Shown: piece after piece, positions 26,674 to 35,973 of the stretch
How positions within the stretch are numbered: the stretch's first letter is position 1
Layout of the letters: each line of letters opens with the position of its first letter
Source: Calditrichota bacterium
GTDB lineage: Bacteria; Calditrichota; Calditrichia; Calditrichales; J004
Direction of reading: 5' to 3'
Assembly: GCA_024277115.1 (NCBI GenBank)
Contig: JAJRVW010000064.1
Span: 1-42,410, forward strand
DNA length: 42,410 bases
Position numbers and translations under genes: made by a program
The notes under the pieces: generated by a model
Told to the model about the DNA's origin: nothing
The model's database searches: none
Seen by the model: the letters and a program-made list of their open reading frames with translations, nothing else

Positions 26674-28280
26674 TTAAGCACCCACAGTGCCGTGTTTTTC
26701 TTTTGTCAATAAATAATCTTCGTAATTACCGGAATAATCTATCAGTCCATCGGGCGTAAATTCCAGAATTCGGGTGGCGACGGAGGAAACCACCTCCCGG
26801 TCATGGCTAACAAAAATCAGAGTGCCGGGATATTTTTCCAATGCAGTGTTCAAGGATTCTATCGATTCCATATCGAGGTGGTTTGTAGGTTCGTCCATAA
26901 AAAGAATGTTGGGCATCTGTAGCATTAGTTTACCGAACATCATCCGTGCCTGCTCTCCCCCGGAAAGTACATTTACAGGTTTTTGACTTCATCTTGTCTA
27001 AATAAAAGTTTGCCTAAAACGGCCCGTACAGCTTGTTCGTCATCGTCGGCTTTTTTCCATTGGCTCATCCACTCAAATAATGTCATCTCAGATTTAAACT
27101 CTTCTGCGTTATCTTGGGCAAAGTGGGCTGTCCTTGCATTCTCAGAAATTTTAAGTGTCCCAAAATCCGGCTCTACTTCCCCTAATAAAGTTCTCAGCAG
27201 AGTCGTTTTACCTACGCCGTTGGGGCCAATAATTGCAATCTTTTCACCAACTTCAATCATCAGCTCCAAGTCTTTAAACAATGGGCCTTCGCCAAAGTCC
27301 TTGCTTAAATCGTGCCCTTCCATGGCCAAACGAAAGAGTTTCTTCTCCTGTTCAAAAACGATATAAGGGTTTACCCGGCTTGATGGCTTAACTTCGGCCA
27401 GTTTAATTTTATCGATTTGTTTTTGGCGCGAAGTTGCTTGCCTTGCTTTTGAGGCATTTGCCGAGAAACGGCTCACAAAGGCCTGAAGTTCTGCGATCTG
27501 TGCCTTCTTCTTTGCATTTTCCTGATGCAAATGTTGGCGGGCTTGCGTAGCAGCAAACATATATTCGTCATAATTTCCGGGAAACATACGCAACTCACCA
27601 TAATCCAAATCCGCCATATGTGTACAAACACTATTTAAAAAATGACGATCATGGGAAATGATAATCATGGTTGAAGTTCGTTGATTAATAATACCTTCCA
27701 GCCAGCGGATTGTATTAATGTCCAGGTTATTTGTCGGCTCATCGAGCAAAAGAATATCTGGGTTGGCAAATAATGCTTGTGCCAATAAAACGCGGAGCTT
27801 CCAGCCCGGGGCGACGGCGCTCATCGGCCCTTCGTGCTGCTCTAACGGGATGCCTACGCCAAGTAGAAGCTCGCCCGCATTTGCCTCTGCAGAATAGCCG
27901 TCCATCTCGGCAAACAGCACTTCAAGGTCGGCAACTTGCATACCTTCCTCTTCGGTCATTTCGGGCAATGCGTACAGCCGTTCCCTTTCTGCCCGGATTT
28001 TATATAATTCGCCATGGCCCATAATTACCGTATCAATTACGCTGTAATTTTCAAAAGCGAACTGGTCCTGCCGTAATTTGCCGACACGATTGTTTTGCTC
28101 CCAGGTAACAAAACCAGATGAAGGCTCAAGGTCGTGGCCTAAAATCCTCATAAAGGTGGATTTACCCGAGCCATTAGCGCCTATTAAACCGTACCGGTTA
28201 CCATCGCCGAATCTAACTGAGATATTTTCAAAAAGAGGTTTGGCCCCAAATTGCATTGTGATATTATTTGTTGAAATCAA
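26674..28280 (-). pseudogene. ybiT: YbiT-type ABC-F ATPase with a one-base frameshift
   Basis: A soluble tandem ATPase of the ABC-F group, related to translation factors such as EttA. It follows E. coli YbiT closely from the first residues ([20 protein letters not shown]) to the end. NBD1 has Walker [10 protein letters not shown] and [11 protein letters not shown] with the YbiT-type signature [13 protein letters not shown]2 has GPNGVGKTT and MDEPTNHLD. The reading frame breaks after FRQDEV at a run of five T on the plus strand (26980-26984). One more base restores [15 protein letters not shown], the expected second signature. Corrected length is about 535 residues, as expected for the family. 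The rest is unmutated, so a sequencing or assembly error is as likely as real inactivation. Confidence 0.85.
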
Positions 28281-28350
28281 AAGAGATTATACTCCAAAAA
28301 AGATTAAAAAAAAGACTACTTAATAAAAAAAATTGCGGCGGGAAATATAA

Positions 28351-28369
28351 CGATCAATTCGATCAATTC
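28351..28369 (+). repeat. Short tandem direct repeat
   Basis: CGATCAATT occurs twice in tandem in the divergent gap between the ABC-F gene and the porin gene (28281-28542). The gap also has an AT-rich imperfect hairpin around 28401-28455 and no gene. Function is unknown. Confidence 0.4.
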
Positions 28370-28542
28370 AAAACATGAAATTTTTTAAAAATGCGAAAAA
28401 GCCCGTAATAATAAGCTTTTCAGGTCTTAATAACAATAATGTATTATTACTACCCGCTTTCCGAAAGGCCATAAAGTTTAGATTAATGGCACCGACAACT
28501 AACTCACATTTAAAATAATATTAACAAAATGCAGGAGGGTTT

Positions 28543-29568
28543 ATGTGCAAAAAGTACATATTCTTTTTTATGCTTTTATTGATTGTAGGGACAATTCAAG
28601 CACAGGAAACAGTTATACGTGGGTTTTCTGACGTTGGCGCGACCTACTCGGATTCTGATGAAGAGAATTCGTTTTTTTCTCTTGGTCAGTTTGATTTATA
28701 TATTACATCACAGGTTACTGATCGGCTAAGCTTTGTAGGGGAAGTGGTGTTTGAGGCGGAGGATGGATTTATTGTTGACGTAGAGCGTGTTCTTGCCCGC
28801 TATCAAATAAATAATTTTTTTAGTATTGTCCTGGGCAAACATCATACGCCCATCGGTTTCTGGAATACAGCTTATCACCACGGCAACCTGCTCCAACCTA
28901 CCATACGCCGGCCATTGCCTTTTTTGTTTGAAGATGAGGGCGGGGCATTTCCAATCCATACAACAGGTATTTTATTTACTGGGGACAATATTGGCTCCCT
29001 GAATTTTTCATATAATATCATGATTGGGAATGGCCTGGGCTCGACACCTATTAGTGACAATGACAAAGGAAAATCTTTTACGGGCTCTTTTTTTATTGAG
29101 CCAGTTGAGGGGGTGAAATTAGGTGTGTCGGGCTATGTGGACAAGGCAAGTGCAGGCGTGTCCACATTACAAGGCAGTGAAGAAACGCCCGTTGTTTTGA
29201 TAAAAGACATGGATCAGCAAATACTAACAGGTTCAGTTGTATATTTTGGCACACCTATCGAGCTTATCACAGAATATTCTGTTGTGAGCAATAAACTTAA
29301 TGGTGGGGCGGTACAATCAACAACGGCGTTTTATGTTTATGGTGGTTATAATTTTGATGATTTTACACCCTATTTTAGATTTGACAGGATGGATTATTCA
29401 AAATCCGAACCCTATTTTAGACCTGTAAATACAGATGAAATAATTATTGGTGCCCGTTATGATTTCAATTTTTTGTCTTCATTGCGTGTTGAGTTTCAAC
29501 GCCAAACTTTTCCGGATTTAGATGTTGAGATAAACCGGTTGACCACACAACTTGCCTTTGGCTTTTAA
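28543..29568 (+). CDS. Outer-membrane porin-like beta-barrel protein
   Basis: A 341-residue secreted protein with signal peptide MCKKYIFFFMLLLIVGTIQA and a mature part made of alternating amphipathic strands ending in aromatic residues, finishing LTTQLAFGF. A C-terminal Phe is typical of outer-membrane barrels. The segment VLGKHHTPIGFWNTAYHHG resembles porins of the OprP or carbohydrate-porin type, but I cannot assign a substrate. AGGAGG precedes the ATG. It ends 11 bases before a small PstS-like gene, suggesting that the pair deals with uptake or sensing of one solute, possibly phosphate. Confidence 0.7.
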   Translation: MCKKYIFFFMLLLIVGTIQAQETVIRGFSDVGATYSDSDEENSFFSLGQFDLYITSQVTDRLSFVGEVVFEAEDGFIVDVERVLARYQINNFFSIVLGKHHTPIGFWNTAYHHGNLLQPTIRRPLPFLFEDEGGAFPIHTTGILFTGDNIGSLNFSYNIMIGNGLGSTPISDNDKGKSFTGSFFIEPVEGVKLGVSGYVDKASAGVSTLQGSEETPVVLIKDMDQQILTGSVVYFGTPIELITEYSVVSNKLNGGAVQSTTAFYVYGGYNFDDFTPYFRFDRMDYSKSEPYFRPVNTDEIIIGARYDFNFLSSLRVEFQRQTFPDLDVEINRLTTQLAFGF

Positions 29569-29579
29569 GGAGGATGAAA

Positions 29580-30017
29580 ATGAAAAATCTTAGGAAAAGT
29601 GTTTTTATATTGATTTTATTATTCTTGTCATCATCGCTGTATGCCCAAGAGTTATCGGTGGTTATAAATAAAGATGTTGGTGTTAAGGAGGTTTCATTAA
29701 AAGAATTAAAAGATATTTTTAAGAATAAAAAAAAATTATGGGAAAATGGTACAAAAGTAAAAATTGCACTAATGTCAACCAAGTCGGCTGTTGGTAAACT
29801 GACGGCAGATAAAGTGTATGGCATGAGCACCAAGGCTTTAAAAAAGTTTTGGTTGGCCCTTGTTTTTCAGGGTAAAGCTGCGGCACCAAAATACTTTGAT
29901 TCTGAAGCAGGCCTTACATTATATGTAAAATCTAATGCCGGGGCGATTGGCCTGATAGGCAGTGACGGCGTAACCGATGCGACTGTTTTAAAAGTAGATG
30001 GGAAAACGAAGTTTTAA
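29580..30017 (+). CDS. Small periplasmic PstS-like substrate-binding domain protein
   Basis: A 145-residue protein with a signal peptide ending SSSLYAQ. The mature part (LSVVINKDVGVKEVSLKELKDIFKNK...WENG) matches half-size phosphate-binding-protein-like domains (PBP_like_2), about half the size of true PstS. GGAGG at 29569-29573 fits the ATG at 29580, not the in-frame ATG at 29574 that overlaps it. It is translated right after the porin. Such domains are often linked to sensor proteins, and the convergent chemoreceptor nearby is a candidate partner (inference). No PstABC transporter is in the window. Confidence 0.75.
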   Translation: MKNLRKSVFILILLFLSSSLYAQELSVVINKDVGVKEVSLKELKDIFKNKKKLWENGTKVKIALMSTKSAVGKLTADKVYGMSTKALKKFWLALVFQGKAAAPKYFDSEAGLTLYVKSNAGAIGLIGSDGVTDATVLKVDGKTKF

Positions 30018-30095
30018 TTTTAAATAAATTTCTATAAAAAAAAGCCTGGAAATTATATTATTTATGGCCAGAATCTATCTGACATTACAGAGCCT

Positions 30096-30128
30096 TTTTC
30101 TAACCCCACTAAAAATTGTGGGGTTATT
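30096..30128 (+). terminator. Terminator-like stem-loop between convergent genes
   Basis: AACCCCAC (30102-30109) pairs with GTGGGGTT (30118-30125) around an A/T-rich loop, with T-rich sequence on both flanks. It lies between the PstS-like gene and the chemoreceptor. The rest of 30018-30290 shows no gene. Confidence 0.6.
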
Positions 30129-30290
30129 CACAATGAAATTATAAAGGCCAACAGTTTAAAATTTTTATAATTTCCTATGTCGAGCTAAGGTTGTTTATGG
30201 GCTATTTTTCTGTTTCTGCATACCGAATAAAATATATCACTTTTGAATAGCAGGCTGGATTTACAAAGTTTTCAGTTAAAATAGCGGAAA

Positions 30291-32366
30291 TCAAAAGTTG
30301 CCAAAATCGTGATCATCCAAATTGATAACAGGATCCAGCTCATTTTTAAACGAGGCAACAGTAGCGGCATTGTTTGATCTTCTTAAATTCCTGGTTGCAG
30401 GTTTGGGGCTTGGTTCGGGATTGTTTTTACTCTTTGTACGATTGCCCACATTGCCCGAGTATTCGGGAAGTAGTTTAAAATGTGCAATGAGTTTTTTTAA
30501 GTGTAACGATTGGTTACGTAATTCACCAGAGGATGCCGCGCCCTCTTCTGCACGGGTTGTGCTTGCTTGAATTATGTTTTCGACCTGTTCCAGACTACCG
30601 TTTATTTGATCAATCGCATTGGCCTGTTCTTGAGATGCATTGGCCATCCCACCTATTAAATTGGTTACTTCGTTAATTTGGTGCACAATTTCGCTTAATG
30701 CAGTCGAGGTACTGTTGGCAATCGTCGATCCATTTTGAACGCGTTGAATAGAATTTTCGATTAAAGTTGTGGTTTCATGGGCTGCCTTGGCACTGCGTTG
30801 AGCTAAATTTCTTACTTCTTCGGCAACAACGGCAAAGCCTTTGCCATGTACGCCGGCACGCGCAGCTTCCACAGCGGCGTTTAATGCCAGTAAATTTGTT
30901 TGGAAGGCAATTTCATCGATGGTTTTAATAATCTTGGAGATTTGGCTGGACGACTCGTTTATTGAGCCCATAGCATCGAGCATTTCGTTCATTTGGACTG
31001 TTCCGTTGTTGGCCAGGGCCAGGGTCTTTAGGCTTAAGTTGTTTACATCCGAAGCGTTTTTTACACTTTGGTTTGTTTGTGAAGACAGTTCGTTCATAGA
31101 AGCGGCAATTTCTTCCAGTGAGCTCGCCTGTGTAGAAGCGTCTTCTGAAAAGTGTAAATTGTTTTCGCTAATATGCTCGGAACTTTGCTTAACCCTTTCA
31201 GATGAGTTTGCTACTTCTGAGAGGATTTTATTAAGGGCAATGATAGTCGAGTTCAACGAGTTTTTTATTATGGAATAATCACCTTTATAATCACCATTCA
31301 TTTTTACATTCAAGTTGCCGGCGGAAATTTGTTTTAAAATATTTACGGATTCTTTAATGGGCTTTAAAATATTATCTAAAGTAAAATTAAACCCTGTGAT
31401 AATGGTTCTATAATCTCCCGAGAATTTATTTACATCACCCCGTGCCGACAAATCACCATTTTGGGCTGCGGTAGCAATTTCATCACTTTCGTCAATAAGC
31501 ATTTTCAGGTTTTTATGGATTCTATTAATTGCATCGGATAATACTTTTTGCTCACCGGGCAACTCCCTGATTTGATTGCTGAGGTCGCCATCGGCATATA
31601 GTTTTATTATTTCCACGCCTTCTTGTAGATTTTGCATTTCTAATTCAGATTTGGAAACGGCTTCCTCAATGCGTTTTTCTACGCCAGCTTTCTCCTCCTC
31701 CAGATTTTTCATTAACATGGAAATATTTGATACCATCTTATTGAAACTATCGGTTAGTTCGCCAACCTCGTCATCCGAACATTTAATGGCCTTTTGTTTT
31801 AAATCGCCATTGCCAACTTTATGGGCCATGTCGCGCAGGGCAATTACAGGTTGGCTAATACTTCGGGCCAACTTAGTCACCGAAACCGATCCGATAAGAA
31901 CCATTATAAATCCAACTAAAAAGGCTGTGAGGCGTGTTGTCCAAATCTCGGATTGTATACTTTCTGTAGATTTTGAAATTAGGATATAACCATTAAGCAT
32001 TTCTGTTTCTACAGGGGCTTTAGCAATAATACGGTCTGAAGACGACGCGATATTTATATCCACTTCATAGCCAGCTGGAAAGGTTGCAAAGGGTTCACCA
32101 TCACTTATGAGGCTGACAAACTCAAGGTCGGGATCGTCTTTCACAAACTCGATTGCTTTTTGAACGCCCGAAAGTTCACCACTGCTTAGGCCAATATTTA
32201 CGCCTAATGCGACCGACTCAGCTGTAGAAACAACTTCTTTCTGATAGCTCTCTTCAAGCAAAGTAGCTTGCCGGTATGGAAAAAAGAATATCATGAATAG
32301 GCTAAAAGCCAAAATCAGACCAATTATTGGTACCCGAATTTTATTTAATAAATTTAAAGATTGCAT
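30291..32366 (-). CDS. Methyl-accepting chemotaxis protein
   Basis: A 691-residue inner-membrane receptor. TM1 is about 12-30, a small periplasmic sensor region 31-145, TM2 about 146-167, then a HAMP domain (about 168-220, with [15 protein letters not shown]). Further HAMP-like repeats run to about 350. The cytoplasmic signalling hairpin is intact ([20 protein letters not shown], then [17 protein letters not shown]). The C-terminus ends DDHDFGNF. The periplasmic domain is about 115 residues, single and not of a recognised ligand family. It is convergent with the porin/PstS-like pair. No other che or flagellar genes are in the window. Confidence 0.93.
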   Translation of the reverse strand: MQSLNLLNKIRVPIIGLILAFSLFMIFFFPYRQATLLEESYQKEVVSTAESVALGVNIGLSSGELSGVQKAIEFVKDDPDLEFVSLISDGEPFATFPAGYEVDINIASSSDRIIAKAPVETEMLNGYILISKSTESIQSEIWTTRLTAFLVGFIMVLIGSVSVTKLARSISQPVIALRDMAHKVGNGDLKQKAIKCSDDEVGELTDSFNKMVSNISMLMKNLEEEKAGVEKRIEEAVSKSELEMQNLQEGVEIIKLYADGDLSNQIRELPGEQKVLSDAINRIHKNLKMLIDESDEIATAAQNGDLSARGDVNKFSGDYRTIITGFNFTLDNILKPIKESVNILKQISAGNLNVKMNGDYKGDYSIIKNSLNSTIIALNKILSEVANSSERVKQSSEHISENNLHFSEDASTQASSLEEIAASMNELSSQTNQSVKNASDVNNLSLKTLALANNGTVQMNEMLDAMGSINESSSQISKIIKTIDEIAFQTNLLALNAAVEAARAGVHGKGFAVVAEEVRNLAQRSAKAAHETTTLIENSIQRVQNGSTIANSTSTALSEIVHQINEVTNLIGGMANASQEQANAIDQINGSLEQVENIIQASTTRAEEGAASSGELRNQSLHLKKLIAHFKLLPEYSGNVGNRTKSKNNPEPSPKPATRNLRRSNNAATVASFKNELDPVINLDDHDFGNF

Positions 32367-32606
32367 AAAAACCCAAACTATTGATTTTAATTAACCAATT
32401 TTCGTGTATTAAAGAGAGTAATTGATATAAATCTGAATTTTGAGAGAAAATTAATCAATGAAATAAGACGGTGAAGTCTTATATTGGCGGGGTTTTAAAC
32501 CTCTTTTTTCGTTTTTATTCGTCTAAATATTTATAATAATTTTTTAAATTTATGAAGAGATAGGGCGTATATTTCAACTAAATAGTGGCAGTCCCAAAGT
32601 AGATAG

Positions 32607-32795
32607 CTACTGTTTTATATACGGCTCCCCATCGTTGTTATGCGGAAGAAGTATCTCAAGCCTGTAATTAAAATGCCCGGTGATAGTAGAACTAGGTTCT
32701 TCTTCACCAAATAAACGCATGCGGCTTTCAACATCAAAGAACGGTTCAAAATGACAGTTCCCGGGGACTTTAGGGGCAGCACTAAATAGATTAGA
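32607..32795 (-). pseudogene. Protein-like open frame without a start codon
   Basis: In the 489-base gap 32367-32855 the minus strand has an open frame of about 62 codons between stops. It reads like protein (VESRMRLFGEEEPSSTITGH and YRLEILLPHNNDGEPYIKQ) and is less AT-rich than its flanks. It lacks an upstream start codon and matches no family I know. It may be a gene remnant or a repeat with coding-like composition. The rest of the gap has a short AAGAC-N6-GTCTT hairpin (about 32467-32482) and a TATAAT at 32834-32839 but nothing else clear. Confidence 0.25.
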
Positions 32796-32855
32796 CTAAT
32801 CAGATCAATCGTGGTATATTCACGTTTAAATTTTATAATATAAAGATGGTTATTT

Positions 32856-33701
32856 ATGTTCAGGTATTTTAAAAACTTTTTATATGTGGTCGCATTTTTG
32901 TTTGTTGGGTATGTGGTGTTTACGTACTGGGATTATTATTCACTTTCAATTGGTCTACGTCCCCGTCATCCGGAATACCGTTTTTTAAAACCGGGTGGTT
33001 TGTTTGGCCATGGTGTTGGCATAGTCGGGTCTGGAATGATGATCCTCCTTTTATTTTACTCCCTTCGGAAACGCACAAAACTTTTTGGTAAACATGGGGC
33101 AATTGGACGCTGGCTGGATATCCATATTTTTTTTGGGACGGTTGGCCCCTTGCTTATCATCCTGCATTCTACTTTTAAATTAAATGGCATTGTTTCGGTG
33201 AGTTTCTGGTCGATGATTTTAGTTTCAGTAAGCGGATTTATTGGGCGCTACCTTTATGTACAAATCCCCCGGACAATTCGAGGACAGGAACTTTCCCTGG
33301 ATGATGTCCAAAAGAAAAGTGAATCCATTGGACAAAAACTGCAAGCGCTTTATGATATGAGTAAAGAAGAAATTACCCAATTGGAAAAAGCCATCTCCGG
33401 ATCTGTCCGCGGCAGTTTGTTCGGGATTTTCTTTGCTGACATAATGCGTTTTTTCAGGACACGTTCGATACAAAGGCAATTGCAGCGAAGAAAAAATATA
33501 CCCAAGAAAAGGACAAAACAATTTGTGGAACTGTTGACCCAAAAGGCTTTGTTAGACCGTAGAATCCATATATGGGCAAAGGTTCATAAACTCTTCCATT
33601 ACTGGCATGTATTCCATAAACCCTTCGCAATAATCATGTATATTATTATGTTGCTACATGTGGGCGTTTCTGTGTGGTTGGGTTATACCTGGATATTTTA
33701 A
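32856..33701 (+). CDS. Cytochrome b-like four-histidine membrane protein
   Basis: A 281-residue integral membrane protein with about five hydrophobic segments. Two histidine pairs have exactly 13 residues between them: His90/His104 (HIFFGTVGPLLIILH) and His254/His268 (HKPFAIIMYIIMLLH). This is the b-type diheme arrangement of cytochrome b and ferric-reductase-like proteins. A charged cytoplasmic loop of about 100 residues (140-240) separates the pairs. I do not assign a named family. Closeness to multiheme cytochromes and a redox sensor suggests quinol-to-cytochrome electron transfer (inference). It has a TATAAT upstream and is a single-gene unit before the DUF5666 gene. Confidence 0.6.
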   Translation: MFRYFKNFLYVVAFLFVGYVVFTYWDYYSLSIGLRPRHPEYRFLKPGGLFGHGVGIVGSGMMILLLFYSLRKRTKLFGKHGAIGRWLDIHIFFGTVGPLLIILHSTFKLNGIVSVSFWSMILVSVSGFIGRYLYVQIPRTIRGQELSLDDVQKKSESIGQKLQALYDMSKEEITQLEKAISGSVRGSLFGIFFADIMRFFRTRSIQRQLQRRKNIPKKRTKQFVELLTQKALLDRRIHIWAKVHKLFHYWHVFHKPFAIIMYIIMLLHVGVSVWLGYTWIF

Positions 33702-33707
33702 TTCATG

Positions 33708-33722
33708 GTGCACAATATGCAC
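33708..33722 (+). promoter_or_regulatory. Short inverted repeat, possible upstream regulator site
   Basis: GTGCA-CAATA-TGCAC is a perfect 5-5-5 inverted repeat, with another TGCAC-like half-site around 33746-33752. It lies about 85 bases before a sigma-54-like sequence, an enhancer-like distance. It is low-complexity enough to be chance. Confidence 0.25.
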
Positions 33723-33806
33723 TCCTCTGTTTTATACTTCATTTTTTGCACACCCCTATAAATAATCTAATCTTGTAAACCCGCATAGAATGGGGGTTTA
33801 CTCCTT

Positions 33807-33822
33807 TGGCATATTAGTTGAA
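33807..33822 (+). promoter_or_regulatory. Possible sigma-54 promoter for the DUF5666 gene
   Basis: TGGCAT-ATTAG-TTGAA resembles the sigma-54 -24/-12 pattern TGGCAC-N5-TTGCA with two differences, including the usually important C of the -12 GC. It ends 40 bases before the ATG. Confidence 0.3.
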
Positions 33823-33862
33823 TAAGTGGCGACTGACAAAACAATTAAATGGAGGATTTATC

Positions 33863-35887
33863 ATGTTTCAAGCTACACATTCAAATTTACACAGAAAAGT
33901 TTTACTTTTCTTTATATCCGTTTTTCTATTCACTATTGGCCAGGTTATGGCTGATGATTCTCACTTTGAGACAAAAGGGGCCATTCAGTCCATCGGTGAT
34001 GACAGTCTGGTTGTAAATGGTTTTATCTTTGACGTAAATGACAGCACAATGGTTAAGGATGATTCCCTTGGCCATATTTCTTATTCCGATCTTATGGCTG
34101 GCGATTATGTAAAGGTAGAAGGATATGAGCAGGGTGTTGGGCGCTATTATGCCAAAAAGATTGAGCGCGAGTCCAAATCTGATGATGATGACCATGGCGA
34201 TGATCATGGGGATGACCGCGAGTTGGAAACAAAAGGATCGATTTCTGCCCTGGGGGATAGTACAGTTACTGTAAACGGTTATACATTTTCGGTTACGAGC
34301 GCAACAAGAATAAAAGCAGGACATAACCGGGTTTTTAGTTTTGAAGACTTGCAGGTGGGAAATAATGTAGAAGTAGAAGGTTATTGGCAGGCAGATTCTG
34401 CATTAATCGCCAAAAAAATAGAATTGCGCGAACATGAAGACGAGGATGGCGATGATGTGGAATTTAGCGGGGTTATCGATTCTGTTCTTAGTAATGCAAT
34501 TGCACTAAACAACCGTATAATTGAAGTAAACGACAGCACTTTAATTGAATTGCGCCATGATGTTATCGGTAGTTTTAGTGATTTGCAGGCCGGCATGTTT
34601 GTTGAAGTCAAAGCAATCGTGTTTGACAGCGCTTTGGTTGCCGTGCGTATTAAGGTTGAAAATGATGATGAAAAAGAGATGGAAATTACCGGTAGTATCG
34701 ATTCTGTCGGCGTGGATTTTATTGAGCTGCTCGGCTATCATGTTATTATTGACGACCGTACCGAAATTAAAAATTATTCGCGTGATTCGTTAACGATTGC
34801 AGATTTGGAAAAAGGATTACGGGTTAAAGTAAAAGGAAGTCGGATCGCCGATAAAACAATCCGAGCACGCCGTATTAAAATTAAGCGTTTTTATGATCAG
34901 GAGCTGGAATTTACGGGCGCGATAACCATGCTTAGTGGTTCCCAAATTCAGGTTGAGCAAACGATATTCTTTACCGATAGCCTGACAATTATCCTCGATG
35001 CGAATAAAATCCCACTTAGTTTTGACCAGCTTGCTGTTGGGCAGATAGTTGAGGTAAAAGGGGTAAAAAGGGCCGATGGAAATTTATGGGCCTTACGCAT
35101 AAAAATTGAAGACCGTAATAGAAACGGGATTGAGTTTACAGGTATTATTGAGAAATTATCAACAGATTCAATCAGTGTAAACAGCTTTACATTTTTTGTT
35201 GACAGCCTCACAAATGTTTTTGATTTGCAAGGAAACCCGATTGCTTTTACTGATTTAGTTGTCGGTGATTTGGTAGAAATAAAAGGAGAAATGCAATTAG
35301 ATGGCAGCTTGAGGGCAGTAAAAATTAAGCTGGAAAACACACCGGGAACAATTGTTGTTTCGGGTACGATTACATCGTTGAGTAATGACAAGATTTGGAT
35401 CGACGGGCCGCAATACCAACTTACCGGATCATCTGTTATCCTCGATAAAAATTATAATGTAATTGATATAAGCCAATATAAAACCGGCGATGCAATCACC
35501 TTGTGGGCAGAAGACAGTAATGGAAACATCACTGTGTTGCAAACGAAACTTGGTACAAATTCGGTTACCGGATTAAACTTAGCAGGCGGGCAAAAAATCC
35601 CTGAGCTGTTTGAATTGAATGCAAATTATCCGAACCCCTTTAACCCGGAAACAACCATAGCCTTTAATGTAAACTTTGCAGGTTTCCGCAATGCAAGTCT
35701 GTTAGTTTTTGACATCACCGGGCGTAAGGTGCGCACCTTGTTTAGTGGACTACTTAATGCCGGGCGTTACAGCTTTAAGTGGGATGGAAAGAACGACCTT
35801 GGCAACAGTGTGGCGAGCGGGCTTTATATTTATCGCCTTTCCACGGGCACGGTTGCTATAAGTAAAAAAATGACACTAATACGATAG
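33863..35887 (+). CDS. Secreted protein with seven DUF5666 repeats and a C-terminal sorting domain
   Basis: A 674-residue exported protein: signal peptide (about 12-31), then seven tandem repeats of about 65-75 residues with the pattern xFTGxIxSLxxDxIxVNGxxFxV...FxDLxVGDxVEVKG...A.RIKIE, as in DUF5666. Between repeats 1 and 2 is an acidic/histidine spacer (SDDDDHGDDHGDD). The C-terminal ~90 residues start NYPNPFNPETTIAF and end in YRLSTGTVAISKKMTLIR, a FlgD-like/type IX-style sorting domain, so it is probably surface-attached or released. GGAGG at 33851-33855 fits the ATG at 33863; the frame from 33818 is too early. Function is unknown; metal or polymer binding at the surface is possible. Confidence 0.85.
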   Translation: MFQATHSNLHRKVLLFFISVFLFTIGQVMADDSHFETKGAIQSIGDDSLVVNGFIFDVNDSTMVKDDSLGHISYSDLMAGDYVKVEGYEQGVGRYYAKKIERESKSDDDDHGDDHGDDRELETKGSISALGDSTVTVNGYTFSVTSATRIKAGHNRVFSFEDLQVGNNVEVEGYWQADSALIAKKIELREHEDEDGDDVEFSGVIDSVLSNAIALNNRIIEVNDSTLIELRHDVIGSFSDLQAGMFVEVKAIVFDSALVAVRIKVENDDEKEMEITGSIDSVGVDFIELLGYHVIIDDRTEIKNYSRDSLTIADLEKGLRVKVKGSRIADKTIRARRIKIKRFYDQELEFTGAITMLSGSQIQVEQTIFFTDSLTIILDANKIPLSFDQLAVGQIVEVKGVKRADGNLWALRIKIEDRNRNGIEFTGIIEKLSTDSISVNSFTFFVDSLTNVFDLQGNPIAFTDLVVGDLVEIKGEMQLDGSLRAVKIKLENTPGTIVVSGTITSLSNDKIWIDGPQYQLTGSSVILDKNYNVIDISQYKTGDAITLWAEDSNGNITVLQTKLGTNSVTGLNLAGGQKIPELFELNANYPNPFNPETTIAFNVNFAGFRNASLLVFDITGRKVRTLFSGLLNAGRYSFKWDGKNDLGNSVASGLYIYRLSTGTVAISKKMTLIR

Positions 35888-35904
35888 CTGTAGCAATTAA
35901 CCTA

Positions 35905-35960
35905 AACCCCCGGCATTGCTTGACTCCCAAAATTCCTTCCTTAATGCCGGGGTTCTTTTA
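35905..35960 (+). terminator. Long-loop terminator after the DUF5666 gene
   Basis: CCCCGGCATT (35908-35917) pairs with AATGCCGGGG (35943-35952) around a 25-base loop, followed by TTCTTTTA. It lies between the DUF5666 stop and the thioredoxin ribosome site. Confidence 0.65.
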
Positions 35961-35973
35961 TGGGGGAAATGAA

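Noticed and set aside
28481-28505. TGGCACCGACAACTAAC as a sigma-54 promoter for the porin gene
   Set aside because: The -24 half fits but there is no TTGC-like -12 element at the right distance.
30841-31278. 145-residue plus-strand frame across the chemoreceptor
   Set aside because: Antisense of the signalling hairpin of the chemoreceptor, where strong coding constraint creates long mirror frames.
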